A stretch of DNA of 64,000 bases from Allofustis seminis DSM 15817 (GTDB lineage Bacteria > Bacillota > Bacilli > Lactobacillales > Carnobacteriaceae_A). The DNA is taken from NCBI RefSeq assembly GCF_000374325.1, contig NZ_KB894081.1, positions 62,001 to 126,000 of the forward strand. The letters run 5' to 3'. How positions within the stretch are numbered: position 1 is the stretch's first letter; every line of letters starts with the position of its first letter. Of the stretch, positions 18,521 through 27,241 are shown piece by piece. The notes beneath the pieces were generated by a model. The model saw only the letters and a list, made by a program, of their open reading frames with translations, ran no database searches and was not told the origin of the DNA. Made by a program: the position numbers and the translations under genes.

Positions 18521-18554
18521 TTTGCTCAAAATTAGAAAGAGAGGAAACGAGAAA

Positions 18555-18875
18555 ATGAAAAACATAGAAGAAAAAATCTTAATGGCAGATGAAGAAATCA
18601 GGCAGTTACAAAACAAAAGGAAAAAGCTCATCAGTCAGCAGAAACAGGAAGAACGAAAAAAGAGAGATAAAAGGATATATGAAAAAGGAGCAGTCTTTGA
18701 AAGTATCTTTACAGAAAGCAAAAATCTAACCAAAGATGAATTTTATCAGCTGATCATATCTCTAATTCGTAAAGAAGAAGCCAATCTTAAAATCTTAAAA
18801 ATCATAGAAAGCAGAGAAGAAATAGAAACTCAAAACACAGAAAAAGAAGATGAGGAAACAAAGATAGAGGAATAG
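18555..18875 (+). CDS. DUF3847 protein of IME-1
   Basis: A 106-residue charged, largely helical protein (EEKILMADEEIRQLQNKRKK, then KKRDKRIYEKGAVFESIF). This family regularly precedes MobA/MobL relaxases on mobilizable elements, as here, where it ends just before oriT, so an accessory role in mobilization is likely. The start at 18555 follows GAGAGGAAACG. It closely resembles the protein at 24368. Confidence 0.75.
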   Translation: MKNIEEKILMADEEIRQLQNKRKKLISQQKQEERKKRDKRIYEKGAVFESIFTESKNLTKDEFYQLIISLIRKEEANLKILKIIESREEIETQNTEKEDEETKIEE

Positions 18876-19017
18876 TCCCTTGTTTACAAGGGCGCACATA
18901 TACACCTTAACAGGTGTGTGCGTTCTCCGAAGGCTCTTAGCAGAGGGCATATCAGCTAACGCTGATACAGGGGAGCTACACTCCCCTACGGAAATAAATT
19001 TCCTACCCCTTGTGTAC
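18876..19017 (-). other. Putative oriT of IME-1
   Basis: On the minus strand the inverted repeat ACACCT...AGGTGT (18902-18917) is followed by ATATGTGCGCCCTTG. TGCGCCCT (18889-18896) matches the core at the IncQ/RSF1010 nick site, and the order inverted repeat-then-core is the same. Further hairpins (ATCAGCT..AGCTGAT-like and GGGGAG..CTCCCC) lie between it and the relaxase gene. Confidence 0.7.
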
Positions 19018-19028
19018 TTCCCAAAAGA

Positions 19029-19057
19029 AATCGGATAAAAAGCTATCCGATTTTTTT
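19029..19057 (+). terminator. Terminator before the relaxase
   Basis: AATCGGATA pairs with TATCCGATT, followed by seven T residues in total. It is conserved at 24840 in IME-2. Confidence 0.7.
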
Positions 19058-19117
19058 AGGAAGTTCTATCTATCTCCACCATAACCATATCAGAAAATGG
19101 AAAGGAGGTTTTTAACT

Positions 19118-20578
19118 ATGGCGATATATCATCTTTGCATAAAGATTATTTCAAGAGGTAAAGGCAAAAGTGCAGTAGCAGCTTCCGCCTATCGAAGTGG
19201 CGAGAAGATAAAAAACGAATATGACGGTATAGTCCATGACTTTACAAGAAAAGGTGGAATAGCCCATACAGAAATTCTTTTACCACAAAATGCACCACAG
19301 GAATTTTCAGATAGAGGGACATTATGGAATAGTGTTGAAAAAATAGAAAAGAGTAAAAACTCACAACTTGCAAGAGAAATTGAAGTAGCCTTACCCAAAG
19401 AATTAGACCGAGAGAAACAAATAAATCTTGTACGAGAATATGTAAAAGAAAATTTTGTAAAAGTAGGTATGTGTGCCGATATTGCAATACATGATAAAAA
19501 TGATGGAAACCCACATTGTCATATATTACTTACCATGCGACCACTAAACGAGGATACAACATGGGGAGCAAAATCAAAAAAGGAATATATCCTTGATGAA
19601 AACGGAGAAAAAGTAAAACTCAAAAATGGAAATTACAAAACACGAAAAGTCAATACAACAGATTGGAATGAGCAAGACAAAGCAGAAGAGTGGCGAAAAG
19701 CATGGGCAGATATCACAAACAAATATCTTGAAGAAAACAGCATACAGGAGAAAGTGGATCATCGCTCTTATCTAAGGCAAGGAATAGAACAAATACCGAC
19801 CATTCATTTAGGAGTATCAGCAACACAAATGGAAAAGAAAGGCATATCCACAGACAGAGGAAACATCAACAGAGAAATCATACATCAAAACAAGATATTA
19901 AAAGAAATCTCAAGAAGAATAAAAGCCTTGCTAAATTGGATAAGGGGAATTGGAAAAGAAGAAAATACAGAAAATGAAAATATAAAGTTCACCCTCCCAC
20001 TCAAAGAAAATTTGCAGTCAATCTTTGAAAATCTTATCCGTAAAAATGCAGATAAGAATAATGCAGATTTAGAAAAATATATTGAGAGTTATCAGCTACT
20101 CAAAGATAAAAATATCACTTCATTATCCCAGCTAAAAGAAAGTATAGTTACCTTACGAGATAAGAATTACAAGACCACAAGAGCCTTAAAAGATACCGAA
20201 AAGAAAGTTGATGATAAAACAAAACTCATAGACCAGTCAGAAAAATATTTGAAGCATAAGGACACCTACAAAGCCTATACCAAGACAAAGAAAAGCAAAC
20301 AGGGGAATTTTTATAACGAGCATACTGCAGAAATTATTTTATTTGAAAGTGCTAAGAAATATTTGAAAGACCATTTAGGAGAAAGTAAAACCTTAGCCAT
20401 CAGTAAATGGAAATCAGAACTTGCCACTTTGAAGAAAGAGAAAAAGAACCTATACAGTCAAATATTGGAGATACGAGAAGAAGTTGAACAGGCAGAAAAA
20501 GTTAAAACCTGTATAGAGCAATTACAGGAACATTCAAAGGAACTAACACAGATCAAGGGTAAAGATTTTCAACTTTAG
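19118..20578 (+). CDS. MobA/MobL (MobQ) relaxase of IME-1
   Basis: A 486-residue relaxase. The N-terminal domain has AIYHLCIKIISRGKGKSAVA, ASAYRSGEK, REIEVALPKEL and the metal-binding DGNPHCHILLTMRPL. The C-terminus is coiled coil. It should nick the oriT just upstream. I chose the ATG at 19118 because AAAGGAGG is correctly placed and MAIYH is the family start. It is about 80 per cent identical by eye to the copy at 24930 in the first 280 residues and diverges after that. Confidence 0.92.
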   Translation: MAIYHLCIKIISRGKGKSAVAASAYRSGEKIKNEYDGIVHDFTRKGGIAHTEILLPQNAPQEFSDRGTLWNSVEKIEKSKNSQLAREIEVALPKELDREKQINLVREYVKENFVKVGMCADIAIHDKNDGNPHCHILLTMRPLNEDTTWGAKSKKEYILDENGEKVKLKNGNYKTRKVNTTDWNEQDKAEEWRKAWADITNKYLEENSIQEKVDHRSYLRQGIEQIPTIHLGVSATQMEKKGISTDRGNINREIIHQNKILKEISRRIKALLNWIRGIGKEENTENENIKFTLPLKENLQSIFENLIRKNADKNNADLEKYIESYQLLKDKNITSLSQLKESIVTLRDKNYKTTRALKDTEKKVDDKTKLIDQSEKYLKHKDTYKAYTKTKKSKQGNFYNEHTAEIILFESAKKYLKDHLGESKTLAISKWKSELATLKKEKKNLYSQILEIREEVEQAEKVKTCIEQLQEHSKELTQIKGKDFQL

Positions 20579-20597
20579 AGAAAAACGGAAAGTATAC

Positions 20598-20626
20598 TTG
20601 ACATTTCTGAAAGTAATGATTATAAT
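20598..20626 (+). promoter_or_regulatory. Consensus sigma-70 promoter
   Basis: TTGACA, 17 bases, TATAAT: a perfect vegetative promoter 42 bases before the XRE regulator. It overlaps the end of the relaxase transcript. Confidence 0.85.
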
Positions 20627-20667
20627 AAATGTAAAGTTGGCTTGTCATTTGTGGGAGGTGGTTTAAT

Positions 20668-20883
20668 GTGAAGAACAGACTTGAAGAAATAAGAAAAGCG
20701 AATGGAATAACACAAGAAGAGTTAGCTTCTATTCTGGAGGTATCAAGGCAGACGATTGGTTCTTTAGAGAATGGAAGATACAATCCTTCGATTATTTTAG
20801 CTTTTAAAATCGCTAAGTATTTTGGCTTAAGCATTGAAGATATTTTTATTTATGAGGAGGGAGAAGAAGATGAAAAAAAATAA
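20668..20883 (+). CDS. XRE-family regulator (IME-1 cargo)
   Basis: A 71-residue helix-turn-helix protein (RLEEIRKANGITQEELASIL, SRQTIGSLENGRYNPS) with the short tail SIEDIFIYEEGEED typical of the YozG-like subgroup. It starts at GTG after GGGAGGTGG. The next gene overlaps its end, so it probably controls the membrane proteins that follow. Confidence 0.85.
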   Translation: MKNRLEEIRKANGITQEELASILEVSRQTIGSLENGRYNPSIILAFKIAKYFGLSIEDIFIYEEGEEDEKK

Positions 20884-21310
20884 GAATGTTACAAAAGATT
20901 GTTTTTTTACATTTTTAGGAATAGGGTTAGTTGCATGTGGATTTTTGATTCACAAAAATAGTGTTAGTACAGATAAAATGATAGTTACTATTCCATATAT
21001 ATTTATTGGCGTTGGTTGTGGAATTTTTGGTCATTTTATGGGTAATGTAATCAAATATTTCTCTACTAAAAATCATGAAGAATTAGAGAGACAAATTCAG
21101 ATTGAGAAAAATGATGAAAGAAATATTTTAATTGCCGAAAAATCCAAGGCGAAAGCCTATGATTTAATGATTTACTTATTCGCTGCAATGTTGATTATTT
21201 TTTCTTTGATGGGAATTGATAAATTGGCAATCATAATGATAGTGGCGATATATCTTTCAATACAAATATATGCTTTATACTGGCGTTCTAAATTTGAAAA
21301 CAAAATGTAG
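20870..21310 (+). CDS. DUF2178-like membrane protein (IME-1 cargo)
   Basis: A 146-residue protein with four membrane segments. Between pairs it has IEKNDERNILIAEKSKAKAY, a cytoplasmic motif common in proteins encoded after small XRE regulators. The start at 20870 follows GAGGAGGGAG and overlaps the regulator by 14 bases. The function is unknown; a role in envelope stress or immunity is only suggested by context. Confidence 0.65.
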   Translation: MKKNKNVTKDCFFTFLGIGLVACGFLIHKNSVSTDKMIVTIPYIFIGVGCGIFGHFMGNVIKYFSTKNHEELERQIQIEKNDERNILIAEKSKAKAYDLMIYLFAAMLIIFSLMGIDKLAIIMIVAIYLSIQIYALYWRSKFENKM

Positions 21311-21327
21311 AAATGGAGGAAATGAAA

Positions 21328-21606
21328 ATGAGCAAAAAAATTCTATTAGGTATAATCATTGTTATATCACTTGGATTAGGAATTTATGGTTATATGGTAC
21401 TACCAGATATGGTAACTGTACAGATAGATATATCAGGAAATCCATCAAATACCTACCCTAAAATTTTAGCTGTGGTATTACCAACATTATTATCTATTGG
21501 CGGTGGTTTAGGATATTATTTTTCAAAGGAAAAAGAAAAGAAATATTTGATACTTTCAGTTATTGGCTTGTTAATATCAGTTATAACATTGATATTTAAC
21601 AGATAA
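21328..21606 (+). CDS. DUF1648-like small membrane protein (IME-1 cargo)
   Basis: A 92-residue protein with three hydrophobic segments and the DUF1648 pattern LPDMVTVQIDISGNPSNTYPK. Such domains occur in SdpI-type immunity proteins. It is third in the XRE-led operon and followed by the conserved IME terminator. The Met at 21328 has ATGGAGG upstream. Confidence 0.65.
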   Translation: MSKKILLGIIIVISLGLGIYGYMVLPDMVTVQIDISGNPSNTYPKILAVVLPTLLSIGGGLGYYFSKEKEKKYLILSVIGLLISVITLIFNR

Positions 21607-21634
21607 TCACATTTTTATAAAAACAAACATAGAA

Positions 21635-21666
21635 ACAGTAAATCAAAAAAGGTTTACTGTTTTTTC
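21635..21666 (+). terminator. Conserved IME terminator (copy 2 of 4)
   Basis: ACAGTAAA pairs with TTTACTGT, then six T residues. Confidence 0.8.
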
Positions 21667-21739
21667 TTTGCCTAAAAGTAAAAACACCTTATAGAAAAAG
21701 CGTCCATAAATATAAAAAGGTACTTGACAAAACGCTTCT

Positions 21740-21982
21740 TGGGGAACTAAAAAAGATATAGAGCCATATATGGATGAAAAGTTTCAAAATAATATTTTGC
21801 TTACACAAACCGAAAGACTGATAATGAATGGCAGACCGGCAAATCCAAAGTATGCAAGAAATAAGAATGTACTTGTAATCGGTGGTTCAGGAAGTGGAAA
21901 AACCCGATTTTATGTCAAACCTAACTTAATGCAGATGCACAGTAGCTATTGTGTAACTGATCCCAAAGGATTAACCTTTTAG
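21740..21982 (+). pseudogene. VirD4-type coupling protein, ATPase-domain fragment
   Basis: This resumes virD4 after IME-1: WGTKKDIEPYMDEKF, then the Walker A segment VIGGSGSGKTRFYVKP and SSYCVTDPKG. At DPKG the gene is broken again by IME-2, whose first bases add LTF and a stop. The rest of virD4 is absent from the window. Confidence 0.9.
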
Positions 21983-22024
21983 GGACAGAGAAAATAATAA
22001 AAACTTGGAAAGGAGGTAATTCTC

Positions 22025-23695
22025 ATGTCAAATACAAAAAGAACAGGACAAACAGCCCTTTATGAGCGTTTAAGTCGTGATGATGAAATGCAAGGAGAAA
22101 GCAATTCCATTACCAATCAAAAGCAGCTACTTGAAAGCTATGCCAAAAGAAACGGCTTTGTAAATATTTATCACTATACAGACGATGGAGTAAGCGGAAC
22201 AACCTTTGATAGAGAGGGATTTCAAAAGATGATAAAAGCAGTAGAAGAAAACAAAGTATCTACTGTGATAGTAAAAGATATGAGTAGGTTTGGCAGAGAT
22301 TACCTCAAAGTAGGCTTTTACACCGAAATACTTTTCAAAGAAAAGGGAGTAAGATTTATCGCCATCAATAACGGAATAGACAGCGAAAAACAATCAGAAA
22401 GCGACTTTACCCCATTTCTAAATATTATGAACGAATGGTATGCAAGAGATACCTCAAGAAAAATACAATCCATCTTCAGAGCAAGAATGGAAGAGGGCAA
22501 AAGAGTATCACCAAGCGTTCCATATGGCTATTTTAGAAACCCTAAGAACAAACAGGAGTTACTTGTCGATAAAGAAAGTTCAAAGGTCGTAAAACGCATT
22601 TACAGGCTTGTTATAGAGGGATATGGAGTAACACAGATAGCAGATATACTAACCAAAGATAAAGTCCTTATCCCATCAGCCTATGCAGAAATACACTATC
22701 CTGAAAATAACCACAGCTCCAAGAAAAGAGGAATAGAAGACCCGTATTTTTGGACACCAACCACAGTAGGTTATATCTTAGAAAAGCAAGAATACATGGG
22801 ACATACTGTACTTGGTAAAACAATATGCCTTGATTATAAGACCAAGAAACGAAGAAAGGCGAAAGAAGATGAACTCATTATATTCAAAAATACCCATGAA
22901 GCTATCATAGATGAAGAAACATGGAACAATGCTCAACGCTTAAGAAAGACAGTAAGAAGAAGTCCGAAGTACGGGACAACCTCACACCCCTTTACAGGAC
23001 TTTTAATCTGTTCAGATTGTGGAGGAAAGTTAAGTTACAGAGAGCCGGCAGAACATAAAGAAAAGAAATATGATTGTGATTATTGCTTTGTATGTCAACA
23101 TTACAGACACAGAAAAGGAAGTTGCAGTATGCACTACATCAAAGTAAAAACAGTGAATGAAATTCTCCTAAAATCCATCAAAGAAATAACCAATTTTGCA
23201 AAAGAAGAAAAGCAAGAATTTCTAAAAGTGATGAACAAGTTATCTGATGAAAAAAGAGAAGAAAAATATCAAGAGGATAAAGAAAAGTTAGAAAAACTGT
23301 CATCAAGAAATGAAGAACTAACAACCCTTATTACAAAGCTATATGAAGACCATGCACTTGGAAAAATTCCTGTAAAACACTTTGATAGATTATTTAACAC
23401 CTATGATACAGAGCAACAAGACTTAGAAAAACAAATACAGTATTTTGAAAATGAAATAGAAAGCTATCATCAGAGAAAAGTTGATACCGATAAATTCCTG
23501 AAGATGATAGAGAAATATACCGACATTGAGGAACTGACAGTACCAATGATAAATGAGTATATAGAAAAAGTTGTAGTCCATGAAGCCACAGGGGGAAGAA
23601 AAGGCAAAGACAGAAAACAACAAGTTGATGTGTATTTTAACTTTATAGGAAACTGTCAAGTACCACAGAAAGTAGATATAGAAAAAATGGCTTAA
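22025..23695 (+). CDS. Large serine recombinase of IME-2
   Basis: A 556-residue TnpX-like recombinase with the catalytic serine S17 in ALYERLSRDDE. VKDMSRFGRDYLKVG, the VPYGYFRNP motif and a zinc ribbon (CSDCGGKL...CFVCQHYRHR) are present. It has an AAAGGAGG site 45 bases from the element's left edge. The gene is intact; the near-identical copy at 27511 is broken. Confidence 0.93.
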   Translation: MSNTKRTGQTALYERLSRDDEMQGESNSITNQKQLLESYAKRNGFVNIYHYTDDGVSGTTFDREGFQKMIKAVEENKVSTVIVKDMSRFGRDYLKVGFYTEILFKEKGVRFIAINNGIDSEKQSESDFTPFLNIMNEWYARDTSRKIQSIFRARMEEGKRVSPSVPYGYFRNPKNKQELLVDKESSKVVKRIYRLVIEGYGVTQIADILTKDKVLIPSAYAEIHYPENNHSSKKRGIEDPYFWTPTTVGYILEKQEYMGHTVLGKTICLDYKTKKRRKAKEDELIIFKNTHEAIIDEETWNNAQRLRKTVRRSPKYGTTSHPFTGLLICSDCGGKLSYREPAEHKEKKYDCDYCFVCQHYRHRKGSCSMHYIKVKTVNEILLKSIKEITNFAKEEKQEFLKVMNKLSDEKREEKYQEDKEKLEKLSSRNEELTTLITKLYEDHALGKIPVKHFDRLFNTYDTEQQDLEKQIQYFENEIESYHQRKVDTDKFLKMIEKYTDIEELTVPMINEYIEKVVVHEATGGRKGKDRKQQVDVYFNFIGNCQVPQKVDIEKMA

Positions 23696-23701
23696 AAATG
23701 G

Positions 23702-23745
23702 TATAATATATGCGAATATTGAGAGATAAATTAGAATTTGTGGAG
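23702..23745 (+). promoter_or_regulatory. Promoter plus palindromic leader (copy 2 of 3)
   Basis: TGGTATAAT is an extended -10; AAATT-AG-AATTT (23728-23739) lies directly before GTGGAGG. Confidence 0.65.
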
Positions 23746-23755
23746 GATATAAATA

Positions 23756-24016
23756 GTGGAAATTATAAAAATAATATTACCTGTGATATTAGTAAGTTTA
23801 GTTGCAATTTTCACAATCAATATTGTAAAGAAAAAATCTAATAATGATAGCGCAAAAGAGAAGGAAAAAGAAGAAAATTTCATGTCTGAAGGCATGGCTA
23901 TTGGCATGTGTCTAGGAACTGCAGTAGGGATAGCATTTGACAAAGACAATTTAGCTATTGGTATGTCTATTGGTATGTTACTGGGTATGGTTGTGGGAAT
24001 GAACTACAAGAAGTAG
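23756..24016 (+). CDS. Small glycine-zipper membrane protein (IME-2 cargo)
   Basis: An 86-residue protein starting at GTG. It has an N-terminal membrane segment, a Lys/Glu linker, then two Gly/Met-rich helices (GMAIGMCLGTAVGIAF and GMSIGMLLGMVVGMNY) typical of glycine-zipper packing. It follows the conserved IME leader. I do not know its function. Confidence 0.6.
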   Translation: MEIIKIILPVILVSLVAIFTINIVKKKSNNDSAKEKEKEENFMSEGMAIGMCLGTAVGIAFDKDNLAIGMSIGMLLGMVVGMNYKK

Positions 24017-24066
24017 ATTTAAATTTTCAATTTATAATTAGAATTTGCTAATTTGGGGGAAATAAA

Positions 24067-24237
24067 ATGTTAAAAGGAATTGGTTATTTATTATTTGGAA
24101 TAGGTTTAGGTTTTATGTCTCCTAAATTTATCAAGCAATATAAAAAAGACAAAAACATTGAAAATACACTTGAAGTTATTGGAGTTTTATTACTAGCAGC
24201 TTCAAGCATTCTTTTAGGTGTTTTGGAATTTTTGTAG
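24067..24237 (+). CDS. Small two-helix membrane protein (IME-2 cargo)
   Basis: A 56-residue protein, MLKGIGYLLFGIGLGFM...VIGVLLLAASSILLGVL, with two hydrophobic helices around a charged turn (KQYKKDKNIENT). GGGGG precedes the ATG by seven bases. It lies between the glycine-zipper gene and the conserved terminator. The function is unknown. Confidence 0.55.
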   Translation: MLKGIGYLLFGIGLGFMSPKFIKQYKKDKNIENTLEVIGVLLLAASSILLGVLEFL

Positions 24238-24303
24238 AATTATAAATCCTGGTTTGTCTGACTCAAACAATTAAATAAAAGCTATAACATAGCAATCACA
24301 GAA

Positions 24304-24335
24304 ACAGTAAATCAAAAAAGGTTTACTGTTTTTTC
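24304..24335 (+). terminator. Conserved IME terminator (copy 3 of 4)
   Basis: ACAGTAAA pairs with TTTACTGT, followed by a T-run. Confidence 0.8.
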
Positions 24336-24367
24336 TTTGCTCAAATTTAGAAAGAGAGGAAATCAAA

Positions 24368-24688
24368 ATGAAAAACATAGATGAAAAAATTTTAATGGCA
24401 GAAGAAGAAATTAAGCAGTTACAAAACAAAAGAAGAAAACTCATCAGTCAGCAGAAACAGGAAGAAAGAAAAAAGAGAGATAAAAGGATATATGAAAAAG
24501 GAGCAGTTTTTGAAAGTATCTTTAACGAGAGTAGGGATTTTACCAAAGACGAATTTTATCAGCTAATCACATTTCCGAATATAAAAGAAATAGTCAATCA
24601 AAAAATCTTAAAAATAGTAGAAGAACGAGGACAAAGCGAAAATAAAATTACAGAAACACAAGAGGAAGAAATGAACACAGAGGAATAG
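24368..24688 (+). CDS. DUF3847 protein of IME-2
   Basis: A 106-residue paralogue of the protein at 18555. The first 65 residues are nearly identical and the tail diverges. It sits in the same place before oriT and the relaxase, which supports a mobilization-accessory role. Confidence 0.75.
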   Translation: MKNIDEKILMAEEEIKQLQNKRRKLISQQKQEERKKRDKRIYEKGAVFESIFNESRDFTKDEFYQLITFPNIKEIVNQKILKIVEERGQSENKITETQEEEMNTEE

Positions 24689-24830
24689 TCCCTTGGTTAC
24701 AAGGGCGCACTTATACACCCTAAAGGGTGTGTGCGTTCTCCGAAGGCTCTTGCAGAGAGCATATCAGCTAAAGCTGATACAGGGGAGCTACACTCCCCTA
24801 CGGAAATAAATTTCCTACCCCTTGTGTACT
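24689..24830 (-). other. Putative oriT of IME-2
   Basis: Same layout as at 18876. The inverted repeat is ACACCC...GGGTGT (24715-24730), where IME-1 has ACACCT...AGGTGT: both arms changed together and pairing is kept. The nick-like core TGCGCCCT is at 24702-24709 on the minus strand. Confidence 0.7.
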
Positions 24831-24929
24831 TCCCAAAAGAAATCGGATAAAAAGTTATCCGATTTTTTTAGAAAGTCTTATCTATCGCCACTATAACCAT
24901 ATCGAAAAATGGAAAGGAGGTTTTTGACT

Positions 24930-26414
24930 ATGGCGATATATCATCTTTGCATAAAGATTATCTCAAGAGGCAAAGGCAAAAGTGCAGTAGCAGCTTCCGC
25001 CTATCGAAGTGGCGAAAAGATAAAAAACGAGTATGACGGCATAGTCCATGACTTTACAAGAAAAGGAGGAATAGCCCATACAGAAATCCTATTGCCACAA
25101 AATGCACCACAGGCATTTTTAGACAGGGGAACATTATGGAATAGCGTAGAGAAAATAGAAAAGAGTAAAAACTCACAGCTTGCAAGAGAAATCGAAATTG
25201 CTTTACCTAAAGAACTAAATCGAGAAAAACAGATTGAACTTGTTAGGGAGTATGTAAAAGATAATTTTGTAAATGTTGGTATGTGTGCCGACATTGCCTT
25301 ACACGATAAAGATGATGGAAACCCACACGCACATATCCTACTAACAATGCGACCGTTAAATGAAGATACAACATGGGGAGCAAAATCAAAAAAGGAATAT
25401 ATCCTTGATGAAAACGGAGAAAAAGTAAAACTTAAAAACGGCAATTACAAAACAAGAAAAATAGATACAGTCGATTGGAACGAGCAAGACAAAGCAGAAG
25501 AGTGGCGAAAGTCGTGGGCAGATATTACAAACAAATATCTTGAAGAAAACAGTATACAGGAAAAAGTTGACCACCGCTCCTATGAAAGACAAGGCATAGA
25601 ACAAATACCGACCATTCATTTAGGAGTATCGGCAAGTCAAATGGAGAAAAAAGGTATTGTTACCAACAGAGGAAATATCAACCGAGAAATCAAACATCAA
25701 AACAAGATATTAAGAGAAATTGCAAGACGAATAAAAGCCTTAATGAGATGGATAAGGAGTTTAACGAAAGATAAAAATAATGATACTTCAAAAGATAAAC
25801 AGGACGATATGGCTATACAATCCACTACCCTACCAAAACAAAATGATTTAACAGATATGCTCTCTTATTTCATAAAAGAAAACTCAGATAACCACAATGC
25901 AGACTTAGAAAAATATATTGAAAGCTATCAATTCCTTAAAGAAAAAAATATTACATCAATATACGAATTGAAAGAAAGTATATCAGCATTAAGAGATAAG
26001 AATTACAAGACTACAAGAGCCATAAAAGATACTGAAAAGAAAACCAATGACAGAGTACAGCTTATCGACCAAGCAGAAAAATATTTGAAACATAAAGACA
26101 TATATAAAAACTATACCAAGATAAAGAAAAGCAAGCAGGAAGATTTTTATAACGAATATACCGCAGAGATTATTTTATTTGAGAGTGCAAGAAAATATCT
26201 AAAAGAACATTTAGGAGAAAGCAAGACCTTAGCTATATCAAAATGGAAATCAGAAGTTACCACTTTGAAGAAAGAGAAAAATAGCCTATATAATCAAATA
26301 TTGGAGATACGAGAGGAAGTAGGACAAGCAGAAAAAGTTAAAACCTGTATAGAGCAGTTACAGGAACAAGAAAAGCGACTAACACAGGTAAAGAGGAACG
26401 AGTTAGACCTATAA
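24930..26414 (+). CDS. MobA/MobL (MobQ) relaxase of IME-2
   Basis: A 494-residue relaxase close to the IME-1 copy: the same AAAGGAGG site, the same MAIYHLCIKI start, and metal-binding DGNPHAHILLTMRPL (HAH instead of HCH). The coiled C-terminus diverges between residues 285 and 320. It should act on the oriT upstream. Confidence 0.92.
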   Translation: MAIYHLCIKIISRGKGKSAVAASAYRSGEKIKNEYDGIVHDFTRKGGIAHTEILLPQNAPQAFLDRGTLWNSVEKIEKSKNSQLAREIEIALPKELNREKQIELVREYVKDNFVNVGMCADIALHDKDDGNPHAHILLTMRPLNEDTTWGAKSKKEYILDENGEKVKLKNGNYKTRKIDTVDWNEQDKAEEWRKSWADITNKYLEENSIQEKVDHRSYERQGIEQIPTIHLGVSASQMEKKGIVTNRGNINREIKHQNKILREIARRIKALMRWIRSLTKDKNNDTSKDKQDDMAIQSTTLPKQNDLTDMLSYFIKENSDNHNADLEKYIESYQFLKEKNITSIYELKESISALRDKNYKTTRAIKDTEKKTNDRVQLIDQAEKYLKHKDIYKNYTKIKKSKQEDFYNEYTAEIILFESARKYLKEHLGESKTLAISKWKSEVTTLKKEKNSLYNQILEIREEVGQAEKVKTCIEQLQEQEKRLTQVKRNELDL

Positions 26415-26432
26415 AACTTGGCTTAAATGTGG

Positions 26433-26478
26433 TATAATATCATGGATATAGAGTGAAACAAATTAGAATTTGTGGGGT
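26433..26478 (+). promoter_or_regulatory. Promoter plus palindromic leader (copy 3 of 3)
   Basis: TGGTATAAT, then ACAAATT-AG-AATTTGT (26458-26473) directly before GGGG. Confidence 0.7.
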
Positions 26479-26482
26479 ATTT

Positions 26483-27139
26483 ATGATAAGGGTTTTGAAT
26501 GATATAAGGAATGCTGAAAATCCAATATCTAATAATAAAAAAATTATAAATACTATTGTGCTATTGTTTCTTGGAATAGCTTTGGGAACTTTTTCAAAAT
26601 ATTTGGATTTTAGTCAAGCTGAACTTCCGAGTGTGCTTATGGCAATAAATGGAGCATTAGATATTGGTAATTTTCTTGGACGTTTTGCAATATGGACATT
26701 GATTGCATTGTGTATCTCTATTTATAGCAATTCTGCAAAAAGAGCAAGCATCAATGTTTTTATATTCTTTGTTGGTATGGTTGGAAGTTACTATTTGTAT
26801 TCAAACTATATTGCAGGATTTTTCCCAAGAAGTTATGCGATGATTTGGTTTGGATTTACAGCTATATCTCCATTGTTGGCTTTTGTTTGTTGGTATGCAA
26901 AGGGGAAAAGCAAACTGGCATTTATACTGTCGGTGCTGATTTTGGCAGTATTGTTCAATATGTGCTTTGTATATGGGTGTTGGTATTTTAGTGCATTGTC
27001 AGTGTTGGAATTGATAGTATTTATTATTGGACTTATTGTTTTGAGGAGAGATACATTGAGGAGTTTTGCATTAATGGGAACAATTAGTATCGTTCTTGCA
27101 TTCCTGTTTAATATTATTATTCCATTCCCTTTTGGATAG
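26483..27139 (+). CDS. Polytopic membrane protein (IME-2 cargo)
   Basis: A 218-residue protein with about six membrane segments and a short cytoplasmic N-terminus (MIRVLNDIRNAENPIS). I do not recognise the family. It occupies the same leader-to-terminator slot as other cargo genes. The Met at 26483 was chosen because TGTGGGG lies upstream; the longer frame begins inside the leader hairpin. Confidence 0.6.
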   Translation: MIRVLNDIRNAENPISNNKKIINTIVLLFLGIALGTFSKYLDFSQAELPSVLMAINGALDIGNFLGRFAIWTLIALCISIYSNSAKRASINVFIFFVGMVGSYYLYSNYIAGFFPRSYAMIWFGFTAISPLLAFVCWYAKGKSKLAFILSVLILAVLFNMCFVYGCWYFSALSVLELIVFIIGLIVLRRDTLRSFALMGTISIVLAFLFNIIIPFPFG

Positions 27140-27180
27140 ACAACTCCCAATTTGCTTAATTGAATATAAGAATTTGAGGA

Positions 27181-27212
27181 ACAGTAAATTGAAAAAAAGA
27201 TTTACTGTTTTT
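27181..27212 (+). terminator. Conserved IME terminator (copy 4 of 4)
   Basis: ACAGTAAA pairs with TTTACTGT, then a T-run. Confidence 0.8.
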
Positions 27213-27241
27213 TCTTTGTCTAAAAGTGGAAAGGAGGACAC

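Larger units (their letters stand above)
15817..21743 (+). mobile_element. IME-1: mobilizable element inserted in virD4
   Basis: The borders come from the split virD4: AGATGGG|TTGCATAA on the left, CTTCTTGGG|GAACT on the right. TGGG is shared, and joining the flanks restores the reading frame. The 5.9 kb contains a serine recombinase, TnpW-like protein, DUF3021 membrane cargo, DUF3847 protein, oriT, MobA/MobL relaxase and an XRE-led membrane cargo operon. The layout is Tn4451-like. The right end (CTTGACAAAACGCTTC) resembles that of IME-2. Confidence 0.88.

Noticed and set aside
25001-25444. A 147-codon ORF opposite the IME-2 relaxase
   Set aside because: It is antisense to a clear relaxase domain and has no ribosome site; the equivalent antisense in IME-1 is broken up.
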